Shown piece after piece: positions 1 through 5,014 of a stretch of 6,288 nt of DNA. The notes below the pieces were generated by a model. The model worked only from the letters and a program-made list of their open reading frames with translations. It did no database searches and was not told the DNA's origin. Position numbers and translations under genes: made by a program. Source of the stretch: Prevotellaceae bacterium UBA1075 (GTDB lineage Bacteria; Bacteroidota; Bacteroidia; Bacteroidales; Bacteroidaceae); the NCBI GenBank assembly GCA_002316015.1, contig DCCS01000008.1, forward strand, positions 32,533 to 38,820, given 5' to 3'. Position 1 is the first letter of the stretch. Every line of letters starts with the position of its first letter.

Positions 1-215
1 CTTTTCCTCTCCCCGCGTTTTCGCACGCATGCCCCAGGCTGTTTGCCCATTTACATGACCACACATACCGCTGCGGATTTCCCTGCACTCTTTCCCTAAG
101 GGGAAACCATGGCTCTGGCACCAGCCCCCAGCCTGTACAAGTGAAGGCAGGAAGGGGTACTGTCGCCTGTGACATCCCCCCCCCCGTTTCTGAAGCTACA
201 CAGGCACGTTCCCGC
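1..215. other. Non-coding stretch downstream of the GH130 gene
   Basis: No credible coding region was found on either strand. The stretch contains a C10 homopolymer (176-185) and the inverted repeat GCCTGTG (165-171) / CACAGGC (199-205), with the C tract in its loop. There is also a small hairpin TTTCCC-taag-GGGAAA (91-106). No U-tract terminator for the GH130 transcript is evident. Confidence 0.6.
176..185. repeat. C10 homopolymer tract
   Basis: Ten consecutive C residues on the plus strand (G10 on the GH130 transcript strand), about 30 bp downstream of the GH130 stop codon. The tract lies in the 27-nt loop of a 7-bp inverted repeat (165-171 / 199-205). Homopolymers this long are prone to slippage. 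No reading frame crosses it here, so any effect would be on RNA structure or on a gene outside the window. Confidence 0.8.
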
Positions 216-1388
216 TCACATTTTTATGGGGTCGCCCTCACGCGGTGAGGAGGAGGGGTCATAGACAGCCACCCCAACGAAGGAGTCGGCACAGCCATAG
301 TACATGTACCAGCGTGAGCGGTGGTACACCAGGCCTTCCACGAACACGGTGCCCGCCGCATACTGCCCGCTCTTCTCGAAGTCCGCCATCGGACGGAAGA
401 AAGGCTTGTCCAGCCGTGTCTTCATCTCCAGGGGATTATCGTTGCTGAAGAGCATCTGCCCCGCAGCGTATGTGTTTGCGGGATAGTCCTGGTCGCCATT
501 CGTCCCGGCCCTGTTCTTCCCGTTATAGAGCAACACAATGCCATCGGCGGTTTTCACCGCCGGGGGGCCGCACTCGGTAAGCTGGCTGTCGAAATACCCC
601 TTGCGGGGGCGAGCCAGATACTTGAGCGTGCCGTCGGCCTCGGTCACGGGTGTCCAGTTGACCAGGTCATCCGACGTGGCGGCACACACCCAGTACTCGC
701 CCCAGTACATCAGGTATTTGTCCTCACCGTTCACACGCACCTTGGCAGCCTGCAGCCGTCCGTCGCGAACCTCGGTGACGATGGAGCCCGACTTGCAGGC
801 AAGGTCTGAGAAGAGGCCGTTGAGAGCCAGCCTGAATGCCGGGCCATGGTGTGTCCAGTGGCGAAGGTCACGGCTTGTGGCAATACTAAGGCGGAAACGG
901 TAGCGGTTCCATGACGTGTAAGTCATCACATACAGGGGCTTCCCATCGACCTCGGCCTCCACCACACGCGGATCCTCGGTACCTCCCTCCCACTCGAAGT
1001 GCCGGGACATGAGGCTCGTGTCGGGATACATGACCGGATTGGGCAGGCGGCTGTCCACGGTCACGCCGTCGGCCAGTTCCACCAGGCCAATCCTGGAGGT
1101 GCGGTGACCCAGTTTGGCTTTGGGATTGTCCTCGGCTCTGTAGAGCACGCACACATGCCCGTCACGCACCACAGCGGCGGGATTGAAGGTGTCGGCACAC
1201 TCCCACCTCACGGTGTCACCTTTCATGGGACACAGGAAAAGGGTGCTGGAGGTGGGACTGACGATGGGGTTGACACCCTCGGGGCGCACAAAACCACCCA
1301 AGGCCCAGGGGGGAAGAACATTGTCTCCCGCAAGGGCAGAGGCTACCGTCATCATGGCAGCTGCTGTAAAGAGGAATTCCTTTCTCAT
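216..1388 (-). CDS. Exported glycoside hydrolase family 130 protein (mannoside phosphorylase or hydrolase)
   Basis: The 390-residue protein carries hallmark GH130 five-bladed beta-propeller motifs: FNPAAVVRDG then LYRAEDN near residues 68-87, and GGTEDPRVV near 135-143. The aspartate of the EDPR motif is at the usual place of the GH130 general acid. GH130 enzymes act on beta-mannosides, either by phosphorolysis or by hydrolysis. The first 20 residues (MRKEFLF, then an Ala/Met-rich core ending SALA before GDN) form a signal peptide with a signal-peptidase-I site and no lipobox cysteine, so the enzyme should be periplasmic. Exported GH130 members are more plausibly hydrolases, since periplasmic phosphorolysis would waste the sugar phosphate; this is inference. 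An ATG at 1415 is also in frame, but it would put an odd RYVNCEAT stretch before the signal peptide and leave only a few nucleotides of leader after the predicted promoter, so 1388 is preferred. There is no Shine-Dalgarno sequence. No susC/susD or other polysaccharide-utilisation gene is visible. Confidence 0.85.
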   Translation of the reverse strand: MRKEFLFTAAAMMTVASALAGDNVLPPWALGGFVRPEGVNPIVSPTSSTLFLCPMKGDTVRWECADTFNPAAVVRDGHVCVLYRAEDNPKAKLGHRTSRIGLVELADGVTVDSRLPNPVMYPDTSLMSRHFEWEGGTEDPRVVEAEVDGKPLYVMTYTSWNRYRFRLSIATSRDLRHWTHHGPAFRLALNGLFSDLACKSGSIVTEVRDGRLQAAKVRVNGEDKYLMYWGEYWVCAATSDDLVNWTPVTEADGTLKYLARPRKGYFDSQLTECGPPAVKTADGIVLLYNGKNRAGTNGDQDYPANTYAAGQMLFSNDNPLEMKTRLDKPFFRPMADFEKSGQYAAGTVFVEGLVYHRSRWYMYYGCADSFVGVAVYDPSSSPREGDPIKM

Positions 1389-1428
1389 TGTCGCTTCACA
1401 GTTAACATATCTCATAGGGTTACGCCCA

Positions 1429-1459
1429 CAAAGTTACACAGGAATCGCCATAAGTCCAA
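1429..1459 (-). promoter_or_regulatory. Bacteroidetes-type promoter of the GH130 gene
   Basis: On the minus strand, TAACTTTG (1436 to 1429) matches the Bacteroidetes -7 consensus TAnnTTTG exactly. TTGG (1459 to 1456) lies 19 nt upstream, at the expected -33 position (consensus TTTG). Transcription would begin near 1422, giving a leader of about 35 nt before the ATG at 1388. The promoter lies just after the hsp20-1 terminator, so the GH130 gene is its own transcription unit. Confidence 0.7.
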
Positions 1460-1500
1460 CTAAACCCTCCCTCCGGCACACGGATTTCTCTCATACGGGG

Positions 1501-1541
1501 AAAAAAGCCGGGTGACAAGTATCACACGATACTGTCACCCG
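1501..1541 (-). terminator. Intrinsic terminator of hsp20 copy 1
   Basis: Arms 1509-1523 and 1528-1541 pair over 14 bp with one bulged base and a 4-nt loop. On the minus-strand RNA the stem is followed shortly by six U residues (A6 at 1501-1506). It lies about 50 bp after the hsp20-1 stop codon. Confidence 0.88.
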
Positions 1542-1593
1542 CCTCTTTGTACTATGACGCTCTCGCACTTTGTGCGCGGAAGCGATTCTGATT

Positions 1594-2031
1594 TTAGCCA
1601 ACCTCTATGTTCTTTGTGGCTATGGGCTCGTCCTTGGGAGCGATCTTGGGCAACTCGACGGTGAGTACACCATCGGAAACCTTGGCTGTAATCTTCTCCT
1701 TGTCCACGTCCTCGGGCAATGCGAATACCTGCTCGAAGTTGCTGTAGGAGAACTCGCGGCGCAGGTAATGCTCGTGCTTGTCCTCACCCTTGTGCTCCAT
1801 CTTGTTCTCCATGGCTATGTGCAGGTTGTTCTCGCTGTCCACGTTCACCCTCACATATTCCTTCTTCAAGCCCGGTGAGGCAATCTCCATGGTGTAACTC
1901 TTGACACCCTCTTTCACGTTCACAGCGGGAGTCGTTGCCACAGCGGGACGTATCAAACCATTTCCAAAGAACCCTTCATTGAACCAGTTTGTCAACCAGT
2001 CTGAATCATTGTTTCTACGTACTACCAACAT
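1594..2031 (-). CDS. Hsp20/alpha-crystallin small heat-shock protein, copy 1
   Basis: The 145-residue protein is of typical Hsp20 length. Small heat-shock proteins are ATP-independent cytoplasmic holdases that form oligomers and bind unfolding proteins. A short N-terminal arm (MLVVRRNNDSDWLTNWF) precedes the alpha-crystallin domain, about residues 34-130. That domain ends in the signature AKVSDGVLTVELPK (116-129), matching the AxxxnGVL motif. A C-terminal I-x-V motif (IEV, 142-144) is the oligomerisation tail that docks on a neighbouring domain. The start is fixed by GGAGG 8 nt upstream and by alignment with copy 2. The gene is the downstream member of a tandem pair about 80% identical in protein, and residues 84-101 are identical in both. 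It has its own terminator and a leader resembling that of copy 2, so it is probably transcribed and regulated separately, though likely by the same signal. Compared with copy 2, the tail is two residues shorter and lacks the terminal cysteine. Confidence 0.95.
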   Translation of the reverse strand: MLVVRRNNDSDWLTNWFNEGFFGNGLIRPAVATTPAVNVKEGVKSYTMEIASPGLKKEYVRVNVDSENNLHIAMENKMEHKGEDKHEHYLRREFSYSNFEQVFALPEDVDKEKITAKVSDGVLTVELPKIAPKDEPIATKNIEVG

Positions 2032-2039
2032 AATGTTTA

Positions 2040-2044
2040 CCTCC
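2040..2044 (-). promoter_or_regulatory. Strong Shine-Dalgarno of hsp20 copy 1
   Basis: GGAGG on the minus strand, 8 nt before the ATG at 2031, after an A-rich stretch (caaacaaaaagataatc). Strong Shine-Dalgarno sequences are uncommon in Bacteroidetes, so its retention in both hsp20 copies is notable. It fixes the start codon. Confidence 0.85.
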
Positions 2045-2204
2045 GATTATCTTTTTGTTTGTTTATTCTTTTTTGTTTTGCGCCTCAGCCTTCGGTTTCT
2101 GACCTCCCGGCTTCCGGCCTTCATCCTGTTATGTTGCAACCTGCGTGCCAATGGGGCGGGCATGCCAATAACGGACTTCCTGTCTGCTCCCACATGACAG
2201 AACC

Positions 2205-2219
2205 GTTAAATTATTTAAC
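2205..2219. repeat. 15-bp perfect palindrome in the hsp20 copy 1 upstream region
   Basis: GTTAAAT-t-ATTTAAC has 7-bp arms around one central base, about 180 bp upstream of the start codon and next to the conserved GTCYG block. Copy 2 retains only a GTTAAC at 3030-3035 in the equivalent place. A dimeric-regulator site is possible but not shown. Confidence 0.6.
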
Positions 2220-2315
2220 CTTTCAGACAAAAGCGGACACGTTTCGTTTAATCTTGCATCGCGCATTGTCACTTGCATGTACCTGTTACATTTCATCTCC
2301 ATTGTGCCCTTAACT

Positions 2316-2371
2316 AAAAAAGAGAAAGGCAGGTGGCCGCACCTTGCGATGCCGGCCATCTGCCTTTCTCT
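2316..2371 (-). terminator. Intrinsic terminator of hsp20 copy 2
   Basis: An 18-bp stem (2322-2339 with 2353-2370), plus one A-T pair, contains a single G-T/A-C position. It is followed on the minus-strand RNA by six U residues (A6 at 2316-2321). It lies between the two hsp20 genes and separates their transcripts. Confidence 0.9.
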
Positions 2372-2405
2372 CCTTTGCCCTCGTGTCCTGTGGGGGCACA
2401 AATCC

Positions 2406-2849
2406 TTAGCAAACCTCTATCTTACGCTGCTGAGCCTTTGTCTCTTCTTCCTTCGGCTCTACCTTGGGCAATTCCACGGTAAGCACTCCATCAGCCACCT
2501 TGGCGGCAATCTTCTCCTTGTCTACATCTTCGGGCAGCGTGAATGCCTGCTCGAAGTTGCTGTAGGAGAACTCGCGGCGCAGGTAGTGCTCGTGCTTGTC
2601 CTCTTCCTTGTGCTCCACCTTGTTCTCATAGGCGATGTGCAGGTTGTTGTCCTTGTCCACGTTCACCTTCACATTTTCCTTTTTCATGCCAGGTGCGGAA
2701 ATCTCCATGGTGTAAGCCTTGCTGTCTTCCTTCACGTTCACTGCGGGAGCTGTAGCTACGGCAGGACGCACCAATTCGTTTCCAAGGAAACCGTCATTGA
2801 ACCAGTTTGTCAACCAATCTGAATCGTTGTTTCTACGTACTAACCACAT
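2406..2849 (-). CDS. Hsp20/alpha-crystallin small heat-shock protein, copy 2
   Basis: A 147-residue small heat-shock protein, paralogous to the gene downstream. The N-terminal arm MWLVRRNNDSDWLTNWF leads into an alpha-crystallin domain (about 34-130) ending with AKVADGVLTVELPK (116-129). The tail carries the I-x-V motif IEV at 144-146. The reading frame stays open upstream to 3146, but that extension covers the conserved regulatory region and resembles no Hsp20 arm. GGAGG 7 nt before 2849 and alignment with copy 1 fix the start. The last residue, C147, is the only cysteine, and copy 1 has none. An exposed terminal cysteine could permit disulfide-linked dimers or redox sensitivity; this is inference. 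Differences from copy 1 cluster in the linker (about 42-45) and after residue 130, so the two may differ in partners or mix in one oligomer. The gene has its own terminator. Confidence 0.95.
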   Translation of the reverse strand: MWLVRRNNDSDWLTNWFNDGFLGNELVRPAVATAPAVNVKEDSKAYTMEISAPGMKKENVKVNVDKDNNLHIAYENKVEHKEEDKHEHYLRREFSYSNFEQAFTLPEDVDKEKIAAKVADGVLTVELPKVEPKEEETKAQQRKIEVC

Positions 2850-3054
2850 AGTTTTTCCTCCAATTATATTTTTGTTTGTTTGTTCTTTTTTTGCCTCAGC
2901 CTTCGGTTCGTCTCCTTGCCTCTTGGCTTTCGGCTTCCACTCTGTTGTGTTGCAATCTGCGTGCCAACGGGAAGGAGCGGGCGAAAACTGACACATCGTC
3001 TGCCCGGAATGGCAGGAAACCCCTGTTCCGTTAACACTTCGGACAAAAGCAGAC
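2850..3054 (-). promoter_or_regulatory. Upstream regulatory region of hsp20 copy 2, conserved with copy 1
   Basis: This is the counterpart of 2032-2238, with the conserved blocks at 2893-2908, 2942-2967 and 3038-3054. Sequence between the blocks has diverged and contains small length changes. On the coding strand the distal block has two GTCYG elements one helical turn apart, and further upstream TTTGTC occurs again. A canonical TAnnTTTG box is absent. The remaining stretch to 3196 shows no gene. Confidence 0.6.
2857..2861 (-). promoter_or_regulatory. Strong Shine-Dalgarno of hsp20 copy 2
   Basis: GGAGG on the minus strand, 7 nt before the ATG at 2849, after an A-rich stretch like that of copy 1. 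It rules out the long in-frame upstream extension as the true start. Confidence 0.85.
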
Positions 3055-3196
3055 AAATCGCCTGCCATATAGTCATCTCCGTACACTGCCCTGCTTTTGG
3101 TTTTGCCCCTCCAAATCCCTCCACACGACTGGCGGAAGCGGAACAAGCGACACCGGTGGATTCGATGTGACGGCAGACGGCAAGAAACGTTGACGT

Positions 3197-3231
3197 CCGC
3201 CGGGCAGAGCGTGAGTCACTCTGCCCGGCGG
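3197..3231 (-). terminator. GC-rich hairpin downstream of the TlpA-like gene
   Basis: A perfect 13-bp inverted repeat, CCGCCGGGCAGAG (3197-3209) with CTCTGCCCGGCGG (3219-3231), with a 9-nt loop. It lies about 30 bp after the TlpA-like stop codon on the minus strand. It is probably a terminator or 3'-end stabiliser. No U-run follows directly, only a loose UUUCUU about 10 nt on, so termination may be inefficient. Confidence 0.6.
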
Positions 3232-3262
3232 GCGTTCCGTATTTGTCTCCCGGCCAGGGACG

Positions 3263-3814
3263 TCACTTTCCCTTGGCCTTTGCGAGTTCCTCGCGCAGCG
3301 TGTCCTCACCGGGAAATCCGATGTGCTTCTGCTGTACCTTTCCCTTGCTGTCAACCACGATGTAGGCAGGAATGCCCTGTACCTGGAATTGCTTCATGAG
3401 TGTGCCCCACTGCTTCTCACTCACATAGAAGTGGTCGCCGTGGATGCCGGGCACCATCTTGCTCCAGGTGGCCTGGGGCGAGGTGGGGCTGGTCACATAC
3501 ACAAAGGCACACTTGCCCCAGAGTTCCTTCTTGAGCGGCTCGATGGTCTTCATGGCCATGCGGCATGGCCCGCACCAGGTGGCCCAGAAGTCAACCAGCA
3601 CAGGCTGACCCTTGTAGCGGGCCACTATCTGCTGGAAGATACGGTTGCCCGTGAGCGTGTCGCTCAATTGGATGATGTTTGCCGTGGCCTTCTTTCCAGC
3701 CTTCACCTGCTTGGTGGTGGCTGTCTTGCCCGCGTTCTGTGCCGATGTGGCCTGCGGGCAGATTGCCCCGCCGGCCATGGCCAGCAGGACGAGCAGGATG
3801 CGTGTTGTCCTCAT
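3263..3814 (-). CDS. Periplasmic TlpA-family thioredoxin-like protein disulfide reductase
   Basis: A 183-residue protein. The signal peptide MRTTRILLVLLAMAGG...ATSA is probably cleaved after residue 25 by signal peptidase I; the cysteine at 19 does not sit in a good lipobox. An Ala/Lys/Thr-rich linker (26-46) precedes a thioredoxin fold of about 50-180. The active site is WCGPC (C81, C84) after VDFWAT, and the cis-proline loop is GIPAY (P149), so redox activity should be intact. TlpA/ResA-type proteins reduce or exchange disulfides of exported proteins, for example during cytochrome c maturation; the client cannot be told here. The region around 108-135 (TSPTSPQATWSKMVPGIHGDHFYV) resembles the TlpA-like domain of larger Bacteroidetes thiol-disulfide proteins, but here it stands alone. 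AGGAAG 6 nt before the ATG supports the start. It is divergent from the methyltransferase gene, and no cytochrome maturation gene is adjacent. Confidence 0.88.
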   Translation of the reverse strand: MRTTRILLVLLAMAGGAICPQATSAQNAGKTATTKQVKAGKKATANIIQLSDTLTGNRIFQQIVARYKGQPVLVDFWATWCGPCRMAMKTIEPLKKELWGKCAFVYVTSPTSPQATWSKMVPGIHGDHFYVSEKQWGTLMKQFQVQGIPAYIVVDSKGKVQQKHIGFPGEDTLREELAKAKGK

Positions 3815-3916
3815 ATTGATCTTCCTTTTTTCTTTTATCCTATATTATATGCACGCGCGAGAGAAGAGGGCAGAGCGTTTTGTGCTTCCACACGCGTGCC
3901 TGCTGTCGCGCGGGGA

Positions 3917-3947
3917 CAAAGTTACGGTTAAAAAACCAACCCGCACA
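3917..3947 (-). promoter_or_regulatory. Probable promoter of the TlpA-like gene
   Basis: TAACTTTG on the minus strand (3924 to 3917) is an exact match to the Bacteroidetes -7 box and is identical to the box of the GH130 gene. The -33 position, 19 nt upstream, reads TGTG (3947 to 3944), three of four bases of TTTG. The leader would be about 95 nt. Confidence 0.55.
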
Positions 3948-4067
3948 CATTTTCCGCAACAAATGCGCCACGACCCGGTGAAAACACGGCACCGGAACAG
4001 CCTCTGTCCAGACTGACGTTCACGTCACGGCAGACGGCAGGCCGAGGACGTGCACGACGCACATGGG

Positions 4068-4081
4068 CGCGCTACAGCGCG
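4068..4081. repeat. GC-rich palindrome
   Basis: CGCGCT-ac-AGCGCG, with 6-bp arms around a 2-bp centre, followed by the alternating GC run gggcgcgcgg. It lies about 340 bp upstream of the methyltransferase. Its function is unknown. Confidence 0.6.
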
Positions 4082-4106
4082 GGCGCGCGGCCATTGATTC
4101 CCAATC

Positions 4107-4182
4107 CCAGTACCGGCTATCTGGTACTGGAGTTTCTTATTGCTGGTACTGGAGTACCAGTCGTCCGAAACTCCAGTACCAG
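4107..4182. repeat. Nested inverted-repeat cluster built on CTGGTACTGGAGT
   Basis: The 13-mer CTGGTACTGGAGT occurs at 4121-4133 and 4143-4155, its exact reverse complement is at 4170-4182, and an 8-bp partial inverse copy is at 4107-4114. Three pairings result. An outer stem, CTGGTACTGGAGTTTC (4121-4136) with 4167-4182, is 16 bp and perfect. Inside its loop, 4143-4150 with 4153-4160 forms an 8-bp palindrome with a 2-bp centre. A competing stem, 4107-4114 with 4123-4130, is 8 bp with an 8-nt loop and cannot coexist with the outer stem. No U-tract follows, so a simple terminator is unlikely. It could be a REP-like mobile repeat, a cluster of operator sites or a structured RNA. Confidence 0.85.
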
Positions 4183-4380
4183 CCATGTGGTATCACAGAG
4201 GGAGTGGCCCGCGCAAGCAAAGTGGGGCTGCAAGCATGCCCTGCGACCCGCCATGGGGACGCAGACGCCATAGCCTTCCAGGGGAGGGCAACGGGCGCAC
4301 AGCTTCCACAGTATGGTCGCCTGCAGGTGTCCCTGGACGCGTTGGCGCCAGCGTTCCCAAGAAACAAGGGCTGCGTTTTT

Positions 4381-4412
4381 GTTGCACACGTCACGGCTTT
4401 GCACTACTTTTG
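4381..4412 (+). promoter_or_regulatory. Bacteroidetes-type promoter of the methyltransferase gene
   Basis: TACTTTTG (4405-4412) matches TAnnTTTG exactly. GTTG (4381-4384) lies 20 nt upstream at the -33 position, next to TTTTTG. Transcription should start only a few bases before the ATG at 4420, which implies a leaderless or nearly leaderless mRNA, or use of the ATG at 4432. Confidence 0.7.
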
Positions 4413-4419
4413 CCGAAAC

Positions 4420-4974
4420 ATGACAGAAGAGATGCATAAGAAAGGGGATATTGTCAACCTATGCCACTACCACTCCCCATATGGGGAAATCATCTTGGCC
4501 TCGACCTGCGGGAAACTCTGCCTGTGTGACTGGGACGGCATGCCATGTGCCCACCGGAACATGCGCCGGATCCAAAAACTGCTGAAGGGAGAATTCAGGG
4601 TAGGGCCTTCCAGTGTGCTGCGGCAGACAGCCCGGGAGTTGGACGAATATTTTGCCCAGAGCCGCAAGACATTTGACATTCCGCTACTCACAGCCGGCAC
4701 GGACTTCCAAAAAAGCGTGTGGCGGGCCCTGCTTGATGTCCCATACGGAAAGACACGCAACTACATGCAAATAGCCCGACAGGTGGGCAACCCCATGGGA
4801 GTGAGGGCTGTGGCACAAGCCATAGCCGCCAATGGCATCTGCATCCTTGTCCCCTGCCACCGCATCATTGGGTCAGACCATTCTCTGACAGGATTCGCAG
4901 GCGGACTGGACATAAAGAAGGCACTCCTGGAAATGGAGGGGGCACTCATGCCCTCACTTCCGGAAAACTGGTGA
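4420..4974 (+). CDS. Methylated-DNA--[protein]-cysteine S-methyltransferase (Ogt/MGMT type)
   Basis: The 184-residue protein repairs O6-alkylguanine by irreversibly moving the alkyl group to its own cysteine. The active-site motif PCHRIIG is at 145-151 with acceptor C146. The C-terminal DNA-binding domain begins at TDFQKSVWRALLDVPYGKT (94-112). It continues through the GVRAVAQA helix (127-134), whose R129 matches the usual arginine finger, and ANGI (137-140). The tail SLTGFAGGLDIKKALLEMEG (155-174) is typical of the family. The N-terminal domain starts with YHSPYGEIILAS (17-28). No Ada-type zinc or AraC domain is present, so this is a stand-alone repair enzyme rather than a sensor. The frame is open back to 4063, but the promoter at 4381-4412 and the family start favour 4420; the ATG at 4432 is an alternative. 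The gene converges with the Rpn gene, 40 bp between stop codons. Confidence 0.93.
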   Translation: MTEEMHKKGDIVNLCHYHSPYGEIILASTCGKLCLCDWDGMPCAHRNMRRIQKLLKGEFRVGPSSVLRQTARELDEYFAQSRKTFDIPLLTAGTDFQKSVWRALLDVPYGKTRNYMQIARQVGNPMGVRAVAQAIAANGICILVPCHRIIGSDHSLTGFAGGLDIKKALLEMEGALMPSLPENW

Positions 4975-4980
4975 CATCAT

Positions 4981-5012
4981 AAAAAAAACATACACCCAAA
5001 ATCAAGTATGTT
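4981..5012 (-). terminator. Probable intrinsic terminator of the Rpn gene
   Basis: On the minus strand AACATAC (5012 to 5006) pairs with GTATGTT (4993 to 4987) across a 12-nt loop and runs directly into eight T residues (4988 to 4981). It starts just after the Rpn stop codon. A second inverted repeat, GTTCTCT (5010-5016) with AGAGAAC (5023-5029), overlaps the stop codon and the first stem. No matching terminator was seen for the plus-strand methyltransferase. Confidence 0.65.
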
Positions 5013-5014
5013 CT

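Larger units (their letters stand above)
2032..2238 (-). promoter_or_regulatory. Upstream regulatory region of hsp20 copy 1, conserved with copy 2
   Basis: Three blocks here recur in front of copy 2. They are 2082-2097 (16/16 identical to 2893-2908), 2126-2151 (24/26 identical to 2942-2967) and 2222-2238 (15/17 identical to 3038-3054). The farthest block reads GTCYGCTTTTGTCYGAA on the coding strand, with two GTCYG elements 10 bp apart. It lies 191 nt from this ATG and 189 nt from that of copy 2. No good TAnnTTTG -7 box was found. The region may hold a heat-responsive promoter or operator plus a long 5' leader; that role is inference. Confidence 0.6.
3948..4380. other. Long divergent intergenic region with palindromes
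   Basis: This is the non-coding core between the TlpA-like and methyltransferase promoters. A reading frame is open in phase with the methyltransferase from 4063, but its 119 upstream codons cover palindromes, match nothing recognisable and lie before the promoter. It holds a GC palindrome at 4068-4081 and the inverted-repeat cluster at 4107-4182. The 13-mer ACGGCAGACGGCA at 4027-4039 also occurs at 3170-3182, on the other side of the TlpA-like gene. Nothing was recognised in 4195-4375. Confidence 0.55.

Noticed and set aside
109..144. Eleven-codon plus-strand frame MALAPAPSLYK
   Set aside because: It is very short, with no ribosome-binding site or promoter and nothing to distinguish it from chance.
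321..809. Long plus-strand reading frame opposite the GH130 gene
   Set aside because: It is an antisense shadow in GC-rich coding DNA with no recognisable domain; the GH130 frame has clear motifs.
1570..1878. Plus-strand frame opposite hsp20 copy 1, with a similar one opposite copy 2
   Set aside because: Their mutual similarity (for example LLEVAVGELAAQV) only mirrors the duplicated hsp20 genes on the other strand.
2040..2080. FourU or ROSE-type RNA thermometer masking the hsp20 Shine-Dalgarno
   Set aside because: The leader next to GGAGG is A-rich and lacks a UUUU or a complementary anti-Shine-Dalgarno stretch. A more distant structure cannot be excluded without folding.
2850..3146. In-frame 99-codon extension upstream of hsp20 copy 2
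   Set aside because: It covers non-coding blocks conserved with copy 1, has no Hsp20-like sequence, and a GGAGG site sits directly before the ATG at 2849.
4107..4182. CRISPR array
   Set aside because: The repeats are only 13 bp, occur in both orientations and have irregular short spacing, and there are no cas genes. This is a palindrome cluster, not an array.
4063..4419. In-frame 119-codon extension upstream of the methyltransferase
   Set aside because: It encodes the palindrome cluster, lies upstream of the predicted promoter and resembles no methyltransferase domain.
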